This document shows positions 52,703 to 63,845 of a DNA stretch of 64,000 nt, in pieces; positions within the stretch are counted from its first letter, which is position 1, and every line of letters starts with the position of its first letter. Origin of the DNA: Bombardia bombarda. Its lineage: Eukaryota; Ascomycota; Sordariomycetes; Sordariales; Lasiosphaeriaceae. The notes beneath the pieces were generated by a model. It searched no databases, was not told where the DNA came from, and saw only the letters and a program-made list of their open reading frames with translations. Both the position numbers and the translations under genes were made by a program. Where the stretch lies: positions 8,866,001-8,930,000 of the forward strand of contig JAULSR010000002.1 of NCBI GenBank assembly GCA_030512295.1, given 5' to 3'.

Positions 52703-53629
52703 TTACTCATTCAAGTGTCGCACAAGATAGGCCTGACGCTCCTTTCTCGCATTTTCAAGATGAAACGCATTGAGCCGCTCCCTCATATGCTCGTAGTGCT
52801 GAACAGTCTTGTTCTTGCGCTCCTCGATATCTTTCAACGCCTCCTCCATTTGGCCGACGGGGTTTGTCTGTCTCAGACGCTCAGCAAACAACCCATACTT
52901 GAGTCCTTCGAAAAACAACGATACAAGCCCCCATCTGCAACTTGTCCCAACTTTGAGGAGTATAGCCTCCCAAGCCCGCTCCCGCTCGGCCTTCTTTCTT
53001 TCCAAGTCCAGCTCTCTCAGCTCCCTTTCCTCCTCGTCTAGCTTGCTGAACACTTCAGCCAGTTCTCTTTCGAGTTTGAGAAGCGCGTTGGTATAGTTAA
53101 GAACTGTAGATATCTCGGGATACTCGGGTTCACTCTCAAGCTCGGTGGCAGCATCCACATCGTTGTCAGGGGCCGCGAGGGGTGTCTCAATCGTTGGGAC
53201 AGCGGCTCTTTCTTGTGTCTGACTGGATCCGGAAGTTGATAGTATCGGGGTGGACAAGAGAGGAGATGAGGATCGGACTGAGACCACATCTTCATTCTCG
53301 CTGGCCTGACTCTGGTCTTCACGCTCACCACCCACTTTGACGGAGACTTTGGTATCGTCTCTTTCTTTGCTCAAACTTGGCTTGAACCCGGCGAACGTGG
53401 AGGAGGACAATGAAGAGAATGAAGAACAGACTGGTTCTTCTTTTTCATAGTCTTCTTCTTCATAATAATCATCTTGGTCGCTGTCGGTATGCTGACTGAC
53501 AGGCCTGCCATGTCCGTTGGAGTAAGAATCTTCGGACGACTGCGATGTTGGAGGCGTGAGCCGGCTTGTCACCACGATAAAATCGTCCATTTGGTCTGAT
53601 GACTCGTAGGGATCAATTTGATGATACAT
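52703..53629 (-). CDS. Acidic, Ser-rich protein with C-terminal coiled coil
   Basis: Single exon, 308 residues. The first about 170 residues are disordered and acidic (DQDDYYEEEDYEKEE, Ser-rich blocks). The last about 135 are strongly helical (LLKLERELAEVFSKLDEEERELRELDLERKKAERERAWEAILL, then VGQMEEALKDIEERKNKTV). No signal peptide, TM segment or known domain is visible. It is likely a structural or scaffold-type intracellular protein; function unknown. The long clean frame, acidic low-complexity start and sharp helical end argue that it is real. Confidence 0.6.
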   Translation of the reverse strand: MYHQIDPYESSDQMDDFIVVTSRLTPPTSQSSEDSYSNGHGRPVSQHTDSDQDDYYEEEDYEKEEPVCSSFSSLSSSTFAGFKPSLSKERDDTKVSVKVGGEREDQSQASENEDVVSVRSSSPLLSTPILSTSGSSQTQERAAVPTIETPLAAPDNDVDAATELESEPEYPEISTVLNYTNALLKLERELAEVFSKLDEEERELRELDLERKKAERERAWEAILLKVGTSCRWGLVSLFFEGLKYGLFAERLRQTNPVGQMEEALKDIEERKNKTVQHYEHMRERLNAFHLENARKERQAYLVRHLNE

Positions 53630-54185
53630 GATTGCAGCGGTTGGGAGATTTTAAGGGCAGAAGCTTGGAAGAAATTGTTTTTCAGTTGTGCATCTTTGCC
53701 CAAGGAGCGGCGTGGTCCTTAAATACCGTTTAGGGCATGGCACAAGGTTTTCTCTATTTGAAGACGCATGCCAATAATGATATCTAGCATGTGAATCACT
53801 TGTGAAGGTTTCGATAATACATATACACGTAAGCCATCTTTTTACCTGGCATTTCTGATTGGTGGTGTTTAAGCTTATTTACCTAACCTCGGAGATGTAA
53901 ATCTTGAAATCGAGTATGAGCTTTGAGTCTGTGTGCATCAATTAGTGCTAGACCCTAACCCTCTGCAGCCCAAGCGTTTGGTGGCCCAGGCTTAATTGCC
54001 TGCCTGTAATCATTGGGTGCGGGCCGCCGAGACCTGGGCAATCTCCAAACAAAACACGCGACAAATTTTCACCATGACTGCTCATTGCACTGTTCCTCCC
54101 TGGACAACGTACAACATCAGCAATAGAAGCTACAATGGCCTAGATCCATTACAAACACTGGTATCAATGAGCCACCGCTCACCCG
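53630..54185. other. Divergent intergenic gap
   Basis: About 555 bp between two divergent genes; contains both promoters. No coding potential seen. Confidence 0.4.
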
Positions 54186-56195
54186 ATGACACGCATCATG
54201 GATCACAATGACTCTCAGTTCAGGCGCAGGCCTATAGCGGCAGCGTCGACGTGGAGTGCCGCGTCATCTCCAAACCCTTATCACCACAATCACAACCACA
54301 ACTACAATCACAATTTACCAACCCCCAGTTCACAAACACCACCCGTATTGCCAGTCGGGAGACCAAGCCCATCATCGCCAGAGTGGAACGACAGCAAGAA
54401 ACACCACGACCTGGACTTTCTCCGCGTAGACCCCAATGCGCGGCCCATTTCTCGCAATGAAGACTCGTCGTCGCCCCAATTCCTACGCCCGCCACCAAAT
54501 GCGGGTCGTCTCAGGATGATGACCAGCCTCCCCAACCTGTCTGCCGCAGCACGGTTCGACTCCTCCCAGTCGCCGAGCCACATCAGCCCCGGCGGCGCGC
54601 CTCCCTCCCCCGTCCCGCATGCTTCCACCGCCCCCAACGACAACCTGTCCGACATCGACGCCAACAAGTCCGGCGGATTCTGGCAATCCGCCCTATCCGA
54701 GACGCGTCACTTTGCCGGCGGGCTCATCCCCCACCCGACCGAGTCAACAAAGCACTTCACCATCCTGCGGCACTCGCCCGCCCTGGTCTTTTACCGCGGT
54801 CCGACCACCTCGGTCGCCATCACCATCTTTAGCGCGCCAAAGCACCCCCTGCCAGCTGACCGGACCATCTGGCTCCAGCAGCGCGGCTTCTCGGGCGACA
54901 GCGGCATGAAGATCAAGGCCCTCGTCGGCGCCACGTCCACCTGGCTGGACGTGACCCCGTCTGCACGGGTCGAAGCCCAGGGGCTAGCCCCCAACTCTGA
55001 GCGTAGCTGGCAGCGCGACATCGGCAAGGCTGCTAAGCGGTCCGTCAAGGAGAAGGGCGATGCAAAGGCTCACGTCCCGCGCGAGACGCACGTCGTTCGC
55101 ATCCCGGAGGCGTCGGCTGATGGCTATTTTCGCCTTGTGCTGTGCACGGGGGGGAGCGCTGCCGACATTGATGGCGGCAGCTCAAGGCGTAAGGTCCTTT
55201 GCCCGAGCCCCATTTTTCGGATCGCAAGCACCTCGACCGATTCTAGCGTCATGCGCGGCGCGTCGCTGAGCACCATGCCGATCGAAATGGGCGTCAAGGT
55301 CGCATCCGTCATGGCGAGCAACACGGTCAATCGGTACCTGGCGCCCGTCACGGCGGTCGCCCAAGCCGGGGCGAGCAAGCTGCAGCCTGTTCTGCTTGCC
55401 AAGGACGCAGGTCAGTTTCTGTTTGGTGGCTCTGGATCGAAGAGCAAGGTCGGTGCGGGAGGCGAACAGTATTCGGAGCGCGACCCGGGATACATCACCC
55501 CGCAGACAGAGGGGGTTCTGTATGGCCAAGGACCTGAGGTGGTGGGATCTGACGAAGGTCCGGAGAGGCCATTTCCCGTCAAGTTCCAGGGACGAGTTGT
55601 ACCGGGCACGGGGCGTAGCAGAGGCGAATTGGGGGTGCCCACCGCCAACCTGGCTGATATCCCCGAGGAAGTCAAGTATAGCCTGAGGGGGGTCTACTTT
55701 GGCTGGGCGCGCATTCTTCCAGGAAAGGGACTCGATACAACCTCCCAGGAGTGGCACGAGGCTTTGATTTCGGCCGGGCCATCCCCATATCCGAGACCCT
55801 CGGTGGTGGCGGAGACGATGATGACGGTGCACTTGATTCACAACTTCGCCGGGGCCAATTTCTTCAACGCCAAGATGAAAGTCATCGTGATGGGGTACCT
55901 GCGACCCATGCAACAGCCCACAGCACCTCTGCAGGACAGACTGCGGGCTATTTCTTGGGATGTCCAGCTGACCGGAGCGAGTCTAAGCCGCGAAAACTGG
56001 GGCCCCGACATGACTGTCGATCGGCTCAAGTCAATCAAGAGCTCGCGCAGCCTGTCGGAGAAGTATGCGGACACCCGCAGCAAGGTCCAGAAGCAGGTGG
56101 AGAGGGTCCCAGTGCATCTGGCTGGTATTCGCGCCGGGGATGGTGAGCATCGGGACAAGATCCATGGGAATGGGGGGTATTGGGTAGCGCGGTAG
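54186..56195 (+). CDS. Large protein with C-terminal flavokinase-like domain
   Basis: Single exon, up to 669 residues; an in-frame ATG at 54198 (MDHNDSQFRRRP) is an equally likely start. The N-terminal about 150 residues are low-complexity, with a His/Asn run (PYHHNHNHNYNHN) and Ser/Pro stretches. A conserved-looking middle follows (HFTILRHSPALVFYRGPTTSVAITIF, WLQQRGFSGDSGMKIK). Residues about 460-600 resemble riboflavin kinase: FQGRVVPGTGRSRGELGVPTANL (the flavokinase loop with PTAN), LRGVYFGWARI, and MTVHLIHNF. The usual catalytic E in the later part (N/D-x-E) is not obvious, so activity is uncertain. Similar fungal proteins are often left as unnamed; the two-part make-up is what can be seen here. 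Confidence 0.7.
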   Translation: MTRIMDHNDSQFRRRPIAAASTWSAASSPNPYHHNHNHNYNHNLPTPSSQTPPVLPVGRPSPSSPEWNDSKKHHDLDFLRVDPNARPISRNEDSSSPQFLRPPPNAGRLRMMTSLPNLSAAARFDSSQSPSHISPGGAPPSPVPHASTAPNDNLSDIDANKSGGFWQSALSETRHFAGGLIPHPTESTKHFTILRHSPALVFYRGPTTSVAITIFSAPKHPLPADRTIWLQQRGFSGDSGMKIKALVGATSTWLDVTPSARVEAQGLAPNSERSWQRDIGKAAKRSVKEKGDAKAHVPRETHVVRIPEASADGYFRLVLCTGGSAADIDGGSSRRKVLCPSPIFRIASTSTDSSVMRGASLSTMPIEMGVKVASVMASNTVNRYLAPVTAVAQAGASKLQPVLLAKDAGQFLFGGSGSKSKVGAGGEQYSERDPGYITPQTEGVLYGQGPEVVGSDEGPERPFPVKFQGRVVPGTGRSRGELGVPTANLADIPEEVKYSLRGVYFGWARILPGKGLDTTSQEWHEALISAGPSPYPRPSVVAETMMTVHLIHNFAGANFFNAKMKVIVMGYLRPMQQPTAPLQDRLRAISWDVQLTGASLSRENWGPDMTVDRLKSIKSSRSLSEKYADTRSKVQKQVERVPVHLAGIRAGDGEHRDKIHGNGGYWVAR

Positions 56196-57820
56196 ACGAT
56201 GATCCCCTGAGAGGCAGACCAGGTTAGGCAGCAAGAAGCGGGAGCTAGTGGGTATTCTTCGATGGGGTTAGTTGTCAGGTAAGATCTTATTAATGTCTAA
56301 TACAACATGTTTCAACTCACGATGGGGCAGAGCAACGAGGAGGATGGACGACTGGTCGCAATGCAGGACTGTCGCGGCCGTGTGTGGGCCATGAGAGGAC
56401 GATTCTTGACCTTGTCTTCAGCCAGGCCAAGAACAACGACGTGCGTCATCTGACATTTTCGTGGAAGAATACCATGATCGTGCAGGATAGCCGCTAGGAG
56501 GAAGAACTTGCGGACCGGGGTTGCACCAGATCCCCATGTTTCGGCATCTGCTCCCGGAGCTGCATCGACGACTGAGATTCGGCCCGTAGACGAGAAGGGT
56601 GGCTCGGCAACTCAAAACCTTACAAACGACCAGGTTTTGAAAAAAAGAGGCTTGCTTGAGGCAGATGGCGTAGGAGTGGCGGCGGGATCAGGGTACACCT
56701 GTCTTATTACCATGCTTGCACTGTCGCTGGTGTAACGGCTTCCGCTTTGTTCAATCTGAGGTTTTCAGACCTACAAGATGGTGGAGGAAGTTGGGCCGCT
56801 ACGGTAGGTGCCATGCGCCTCTTGTTCCCATGTGCTTCCTAGACCACAGGTCACAACATTGTCCGATATGATACCTGGGTGGGTCCAGAGCAAAGAGGGA
56901 AGCGCCCTGTCTACAACACCGAGGCGTCTCTTTTCTCAATCACCAGCCGAGCCTCATGCATTCAAAACAGGGCTTTCAGCAAGGAGCTCGAAACAAAATT
57001 TCACCCGTTACCGGTTCTCGAAAGTCTATGATAATGCGAGCGGAAGCTCGTCGTCATGATGCCTCGGATGCCCGAGCCAAAGTAACCGAGAACAGACAAA
57101 GTTTGCAGCAGCAAGCCAGGTCTTGGCGATACTTCGCCTTGGCACACGGCCATCTGGCCACCAGTCCACCACAACCTGGTAAGATCAACCTGGCAAGATT
57201 GGAAACACTGACAACGGTGCTACGCCCAAATTGAGACGGGAAGCAAGCCACCGTTTCCTGGTTTTTGGGATCCATGGCGCCGCGGCAGTTCTCTTCCGTC
57301 GAACCGAATTGATCAACCAATGCATATTAACCGCCCTCCAACCCCCAAGCCCTCCACCAAGTCCACCAATTGCGCTACGCCCGCCGACCGAACCGGGTTA
57401 GCAACCCCGGACGTCGTCTTGGAACATGGAGTTGTATTTCGTGTGGAGAAAAGCTAACACGACGCCGCCTTCTGCCCACGGGGCCCTGCTGGACTGCGAC
57501 TCCCTCGCTCGCCTTGCTGGAACAGGCGGGAACGGAATCGAAATTTGAGGAGAAGGACGGGGGTCGATCGTGCCCGGAATAGGTAGTTGGCCATTCTCGA
57601 AAAGCTTCTCCGTCGGCTTTTGGAGCCTAGCGGGGCGCTCGAACATGGTTTTCTTGTTCTCAGGATGGGACGGTAGCAACGAGGCGGAAAGAGAAGATCA
57701 CAGAACGTATAAATCCGACGTCTACCCATGAATATGAAGTGAATTTCTGGATTGTGACTCTTCGACGTGCTTTCCACCAGAGTTTCCAGGACAAGAACAG
57801 TAAGCTCACCTTCCGCCATC
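56196..57820. other. Intergenic, 1.6 kb
   Basis: No supported gene; short frames on both strands. The right end is the LPMO promoter with a TATA box at 57708. Confidence 0.45.
57708..57714 (+). promoter_or_regulatory. Probable TATA box (TATAAAT)
   Basis: 107 bp before the LPMO start codon, at the usual distance for fungal promoters. Inferred. Confidence 0.45.
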
Positions 57821-58926
57821 ATGAAGTCTTTCGGAGTCGCCGCCATTGCGGCCCTGTGTGCGCAGAACGTCGCTGGCCACGCACTCTTCCAGGCCCTCTG
57901 GGCTGATGGAGCAGACTACGGGTCCCAGTGCGCCAGACTGCCGCCATCCAACTCGCCCGTCACCAGCGTGGCTTCCAACGACATGCGTTGCAATGCCAAC
58001 ACCAGCCCCGTGGCCAAAAAGTGTGCCGTCAAGGCGGGTTCAACTGTTGCTGTTGAGATGCACCAGGTTTGTCGCCCCCCCGGATCACCAACCGAGCCCT
58101 ACCATACTAACCAACTTCACCTGCAGCAACCCGGTGACCGCTCCTGCGCAAGCGAGGCCATCGGCGGCGCCCACTACGGCCCCGTCCTAGTCTACATGTC
58201 CAAGGTCTCGGACGCTTCCACCGCAGACGGCTCCTCCGGCTGGTTCAAGATCTTCCAGGACACCTGGGCTAAGAACCCCTCGGGCGCCTCGGGCGACGAC
58301 GACTTCTGGGGCGTCAAGGACCTCAACACGTGCTGCGGCAAGATGAACGTCAAGATCCCTGCCGACCTGGCACCCGGCGACTACCTTCTGCGCGCCGAGG
58401 TCATCGCCCTGCACACCGCCGGCTCCGCCGGTGGCGCCCAGATCTACATGACCTGCTACCAGCTCACCGTCAGCGGCACCGGCAGCGCTACCCCGGCCAC
58501 CGTCACCTTCCCCGGCGCGTACAAGGCGAGCGACGCCGGCATCCAGGTTAATATTCACGCCGCCATGTCGACGTACGTCGCCCCTGGACCGGCTGTCTAC
58601 GCTGGAGGCTCGACCAAGGTCGCTGGCAGCGCCTGCTCGGGCTGCGAGTCGACCTGCAAGGTTGGCTCCGGCCCGTCGGCTTCTGCGTCGTCGGTTCCTC
58701 TGCCGAGCGCATCGGCTCCTCCGTCCGGTGGCGGCTCGTGCTCTGTCGCCAAGTATGGGCAGTGTGGCGGAAATGGGTATACGGGATGCACTACTTGCGG
58801 TGTGAGTTTTCAGTCTTCTTGAAGTTGTATGAAATCCTCTGGTTGAATGTTTGCTGACTTTTCATCGTGCAGTCCGGCTCGACCTGCGTCGCGGTCTCGC
58901 CTCCGTACTACTCTCAGTGCTCGTAG
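57821..58926 (+). CDS. AA9 lytic polysaccharide monooxygenase with CBM1
   Basis: Three exons: 57821-58066, 58127-58801, 58873-58926; 324 residues. The signal peptide is residues 1-19 and the mature protein begins with His20 (HALFQALW), one half of the copper histidine brace. The second His is in GAHYGPVLVYMSK, and the axial Tyr region is QIYMTCYQLTVSG. After a Ser/Pro/Ala linker (about residues 262-288) comes a C-terminal cellulose-binding CBM1 (YGQCGGNGYTGCTTC ... YYSQCS) interrupted by intron 2. The enzyme oxidatively cleaves cellulose or related glucans outside the cell. Intron 1 is 60 bp, in phase and without a stop, so the gene also reads through it. Confidence 0.93.
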
Positions 58927-59509
58927 AGCGGCATTTCGGCCTCGGTCGGAAGGTGGATGATGGCTTTGGGTGACGGCTTCTTTGTCCTCGGGGGAGTGGG
59001 CATTAGTAGTAGCTGCATATCGGGCGCAACTTCTTTGTACATATTTGAACTTGGTGGCTGGCAGTAGCTGCCTTAGTGTTTGTGAATACAAGACTTGGTT
59101 GAACATAATAATATTGAGTGGCCTGTGAATTTTGTAAGAGGTAATGGAAATCATTATCATAGGCCAAGTCAACGTCTCCACACATGCGAGCTCACTTTTA
59201 TTGAGCAACCTTTACGACAGACACATTGATGGAAATACGCTTGGGCGGCAGTCAGCACTGTAGGGTTCGAATATTGTCCTAAATTGAAAGATTCTTCGAT
59301 GCAAATATTCTCTAATCAACATGAATGTATAATTTTATTTATAGGGGTTTGCAACAGGTATTTGCTGCATTCTCGCCGCGGTGTAAGTCTAAGTGCTGCG
59401 GGTTCATTCTATCTTTCGTCGGTTCAACCTGATAGAGGCTCCACCTGGTTCTTGGGATGATCCCAGCACCAGCCACATCACTTTCAGGTGACGTGCAGTC
59501 GCGAGATAT
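58927..59509. other. Gap between LPMO and tRNA
   Basis: About 580 bp containing the LPMO 3' UTR and the short upstream region of the tRNA gene. No other gene seen. Confidence 0.4.
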
Positions 59510-59607
59510 GGCTTTGTGGTCTAGTGGTATGATTCGCGCTTCGGGTAATTCCCACACTGTGAAACAGTGCTTGTGCGAGGTCTCGGGTTCGATCCCCGAC
59601 AAAGCCC
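59510..59607 (+). tRNA. tRNA-Pro (anticodon CGG) with intron
   Basis: The acceptor stem GGCTTTG pairs fully with CAAAGCC. The D arm is GTCTAGTGGTATGAT, and the T arm TCGGG-TTCGATC-CCCGA is perfect. The anticodon stem CGCGC (59535-59539) pairs with GTGCG (59573-59577) including one G-U pair, and the loop reads TTCGGG, giving anticodon CGG at 59542-59544 (Pro). A 26-bp intron (59546-59571) lies one base 3' of the anticodon, the canonical place. The TTCGATCC B-box is intact. A T6 terminator follows at 59613. Confidence 0.95.
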
Positions 59608-60354
59608 CGGTCTTTTTTACTTTTTTATTGCTTCGCTTATAAGATTCTTCGTCGCGTTTTTTTGTGTTTCTAACTTGGTGCACCGAATTACCATTTATTG
59701 ATAATATGCATTAAATGGCGATATAAAGTTTATAGATACACTAGTAGTAAACTATTGGCACCGAAACCGACAACTATGTTTGACCAACATTCTGCCCTCT
59801 TTAGCAGTCCGTTTAGGAGTTTGCCAACTCCCCAGTCAGTTTCTTTTTGTCTGGCTTCCATGAGCTAGACTCGAATTGTTTTAACAGATCCAGGTTCTGC
59901 ATCTGTGTAGCCCTTTGTGATAAACATAGCACAAAAGCAACAAAACAATACCATTGTAGAAGGCTAGAACAGTTCAAGTAAGTTTAGAACACACAACTGG
60001 CCAACTCCAAGTCTTCCCAACAAAGGGGTCACTTCCGGTATTGAGTTTGCTAGCATCAAATGGCTATTGGCAGCATATGTGTATGTTATTTCTGAACAAC
60101 TCATCAACTGATCAGTACGTGTTTCTTGAAACAACAACATTGTTATTAGCCGAATGTTTGTGACGCGAGGGCGTCCAAAACGTATTAAAGGGAACATCCT
60201 CGCCGCAGCCAAAGTGAATTCTCATCAGACACTCACCAACTCACCACACCAGATCTGAGAACATTAACTCCGGATCACAACCTCTGGTGAGCCTCGGAAC
60301 ATCAACCACACAACACTACCCTACCTTACTAACTTTATTAGTCATTCAACCAAG
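59608..60354. other. Gap between tRNA and small gene
   Basis: AT-rich; ends with a CA-rich leader (60220-60350) before the 197-residue gene. No other gene seen. Confidence 0.4.
59613..59618 (+). terminator. RNA polymerase III terminator (T6)
   Basis: Six T residues directly after the tRNA end, with a second T6 at 59621-59626 as backup. Confidence 0.85.
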
Positions 60355-60540
60355 ATGACTACCCGAAGCCAGCAACGGTGGGATTATGACGCTGAGCGTC
60401 TGCCTCATGGTATGACTTGTGTAGGCTACGATGCGGATGATGAGACTTATACCTACCGGGACTCTGATGGCTCTTTATGGGTGTCTAAGCCTGGCTCTCG
60501 GTATGGTTCTCTGAGACGTGTCGGTGCCCCTGCACCTGCA

Positions 60541-60573
<33 letters not shown>

Positions 60574-60948
60574 ACTATCACTGCCCAAGACGATAATGGT
60601 AATGCTCTATCTCTTGAGGCTGTGGCTGGTAAGAAAGGTGGTAGTCTTCTCTCTAGGGCTGCGAAAAAGGTAGCTTCTAGTGTCTCTGGTCGTCGGAGTT
60701 CTTCTCGGTCTTCTGGTGCTGCTGCGGATGCTGACTGGCCTGTTACCGCCCCTGCCTCTTTTGCGGCTCAAAAGGGGATGGTGGAGGTTCAGTCTCCTAG
60801 GCCCCATAGACCTATTAATTACAGGGTGGCGACTTGGCTAAACTCCCCTGCTGAGGATAGACCTGCTACCTCTGATGGGCGCCCTACTACTGACTATATA
60901 CCTTATAGGCCTGAGAATAGGGTAACTCTGGATAAAGCTGCTGAGTGA
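60355..60948 (+). CDS. Small conserved fungal protein with Ala-Pro repeat
   Basis: Single exon, 197 residues. The start (RWDYDAERLPHGMTCVGYDADDETYTYRDSDGSLW...SRYG) is a short motif I recognise as common at the N-terminus of many fungal proteins of unknown function, with alternating aromatic and acidic residues. It is followed by an Ala-Pro repeat coded by CCTGCT units (60527-60575), a basic Ser-rich middle (LLSRAAKKVASSVSGRRSS) and a polar tail. No signal peptide or TM segment. Codon use is T-rich compared with neighbouring genes. Function is unknown. Confidence 0.6.
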
Positions 60949-61207
60949 GTCGATGTTGGGAGGCTTCAGGTTCCGCAGGAAACTCTGAATTCTGAACTAA
61001 CTAACTGATTCTTCACTGATGTCTATGGTTTTATCTAATGGTAACTGGTACGTCTGTATTATACTCTTTGTCTGACTAACAATTACTTACTACTAGGTAA
61101 GTCAACAAATAAAATAACTATACCTCACATAATCTGTTCCGTAAATGCATTTAACTCTTCGTGATATTCCTTCTTTTACTCCTCTTGTCCCATTTTCGTG
61201 CCTTGTA

Positions 61208-63845
61208 CTAGACCAGTCGTCGAAGTCCCTGTGAATTATACGACAGTCAGCATGGGTAATCCAAAAGCCTCCACTCAACCTCGAATCACATGTATGAGTG
61301 GCAAATACCTCAAGACGTTCAAGGCGAGAATCCGTCTGCTGTTTGCCGTTGTGTTCCAACAAGACCTCCTCAAGCTGTTTCTTAGACTCTTGAAGTTCCA
61401 GGACCCGCTATTTGCAGTGGTATTGTTAGCCAAGTTGAATCTCCCGCATGTGAATCTAAGAGTAAAGCTCACCTCTTCAAATGTATCCTTCACATAGAAT
61501 CGAACTGTCGTAACCTCCTTTTTCTGCCCAAGCCGATGAATACGTGCCAACGCCTGCTCTTCGATGGTGGGGTTCCTGCAATTACAAGCGTGAGATTTTG
61601 TATGGATGAGTGGTCCCGATAGAGTAGGTACACACCAGTGAGGCTCCATCAGATATGCCCGTGACGCCTCTGTCAACGTCAAGCTACAGTACGTCATATG
61701 TGTTAGTTTCCGCATGGCATAGGCCTGTCCTGTTGAAGGAGCAATACTCACCCAACAGCCCCGCACGACAAAGTCAACAACAGGACTCGGACAGTCGGAT
61801 CCCTCTTGAACTTGTCGATGACAGACTTTCGTTGTTTCTGGGGGACCTTGCCGTCAAATCTGACATTCAAAATCGATGCCTTGTCAAGTCCAACCTGGAC
61901 AAGATCAAGCGTCGTCCGCCAGCTGGAAAAGACAATGCTAGGAGAGTTTTAGCTGAGGGTGAATTGCTGGGACTGAGAGGATGATGTCTTACCACTTGAC
62001 ATCCGAAGGCAGCGCCGATAGCTGCATCACAAGCGCAGATACCTTGCTTGACATTATTATATTCTTGGCGGTAATTGCTGCCCCAGTGGCTTCTTCCGTG
62101 GTAAGGGAAACGGATGCGGCTGGGTGCGCTGGACTGTGGCCGCACATAAGAGGTTTATCCGCGTGAGTTGCTCGCTGGACGCAACTGGTGCATGTGAAAA
62201 CCAAGCACTGGGTGAATTGTGGGCGTAACTGTGATTCAGATTCGTCAGTTGTGGTGGTTGTTATGTCACATGGAGATTGGCATCCAGAGCAGACAAGGCC
62301 GTCCATTTCTCTCTGGAGGTTGAATGTTTCCTGTGCAACTGTGCTCCAGTCGTACTCTCTCTTGTTGGGTCTCTCAGTAACAGAAAGACTGTGGCGAGAG
62401 TCATAGTGAAGACCGATGTTGCAGATCATCCTCAGCGCATTTATCTTCTGAATGACGTTGATGTATGAGCTCAGCCCGTAGGCTTGAGTCTCTCCGTAAC
62501 AGGCCTCGTCGATGTGAGCGAGTGCTTGGTTCTTGAGATTGTCATAGAACTCTCTTTCGGCAAGGTTAAATTCAACAGGAAATCGCAAGTCCTTGCGAGT
62601 GGGCAAGCTGATGACAGTCTTGGGTCTCCGGAGAAGGAGGCAGCCAGATAGCTGCTTCAGTCTCCTCACAGCTTCGTCTATGTCACCCGACTTCCACAAC
62701 TTGGCAATGTCAGTGTCAAAGCGCTTCGGATCATCGTACGGATGAACGCGAAGAAACTTGAGCAATGCAGCCAGATCGCCAATGCGGTTTTGTATTGGTG
62801 TGCCGGTCACTGCCCATCTTGAGTGGCCTTCCAGAGCACACATGGCCCTTGCCATTTGAGACGCAGGATTCCGAATGACATGAGCTATATATCATATTAG
62901 CACTATAAGCTCCACAAGCAAGATTGATCATACCTTCGTCGAGAATGATTCGTTTCCAACATGTTGAAAACATTATTGATTTGTTTGTAGAGGAGCTTCG
63001 GGCTCCTGTCTCGGCCGTTAAAGTGTGATATGTGGTGAGGACGATATCTATTTCAGATAGATTATCGAGCTCAGTAAGTTTCTGCTTGTCATAATGTCGG
63101 CGCCACGTCATGTGTCCCTTTTTCACATGTCTTTGCGTGAGGTATGGCACGGTCAGCTTCATGTTCGTGGGGCGAAATTTCGGAATCAACCTGGGCAAAG
63201 GGGTGAACTATGAGTGCTTACTGGGAGAGCTGCTCCTCCCAGGAGTCCAAGACTGTATTTGAGATTAGTACAATATATTATTAGAGAGCACCCATTACAT
63301 AGATTAGGTGAAGTGGATGGATCTTACGGGGTGGTGGAACAATGACCAAGGAGGGCATCGTTGCAGGCTCGGCCACATTGCCGTCTCCTTGGCTAACACG
63401 ACGACTCCGCTCTCCCTTTGCATCCATCGCCACCAAGGCAATCATGCTCAGGCTTTTACCGAGTCCCATGGGGTCTCCAACGACCCCGCCACGAAACTGG
63501 GTGGGCTCATGTTCTTGATATGCCCCTGATATTCTGTTCACAAAGCTGTACCACAGTGTTAGGAGACGATGCCAGAGAGTGATATTCCCGAGATGAGATG
63601 TCTTACAAAGAAGCCTGAGTGCTTTCTACATAGTCCCAGTAGTCCATGGAGGCAGCTTCGTAGTCCCATCCCCGTTCTCGTTGCATCATAAATGTCAAGG
63701 CTTGCTTTTGATGTCTGATGAAGGTACGAGTTAAGATATGGTGTGTTGATGTCTGGATTTGGGGGACATACCTCTCCAGAGGGGTTAGAATTGCATCTGG
63801 CTGTGGTGTTTCGGGCAAGTCTTTGCAGAAGTTGAGCATCTCCAT
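61208..63845 (-). CDS. SNF2-family helicase (Rad5/HLTF-like)
   Basis: Ten exons as read here: 63607-63845, 63328-63545, 63222-63252 (31 bp), 62934-63190, 61993-62884, 61752-61937, 61636-61683 (48 bp), 61473-61575, 61309-61407, 61208-61228. All junctions are GT-AG and keep frame, giving at least 697 residues. Markers: TFIRHQKQALTFMMQRERGWD, Walker A in GDPMGLGKSLSM, DEAH in ILDEAHVIRN (split by an intron), SRWAVTGTPIQNRIGDL, a degenerate RING-like Cys/His block (CSGCQSPC, FTCTSCVQR, CGHSPAH), VFSSWRTTLDL and motif VI ARIHRLGQKKEV. It is a nuclear ATP-driven DNA translocase. The 5' end is uncertain: a stop lies directly upstream of 63845, and such proteins usually have more N-terminal sequence, so earlier exons may lie beyond the window. 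Confidence 0.85.

Noticed and set aside
59531..59580. Alternative anticodon-stem pairing CGCGC with GCGAG
   Set aside because: It leaves a G-A mismatch and a too short variable loop; pairing with GTGCG is complete with one G-U and gives a normal variable loop.
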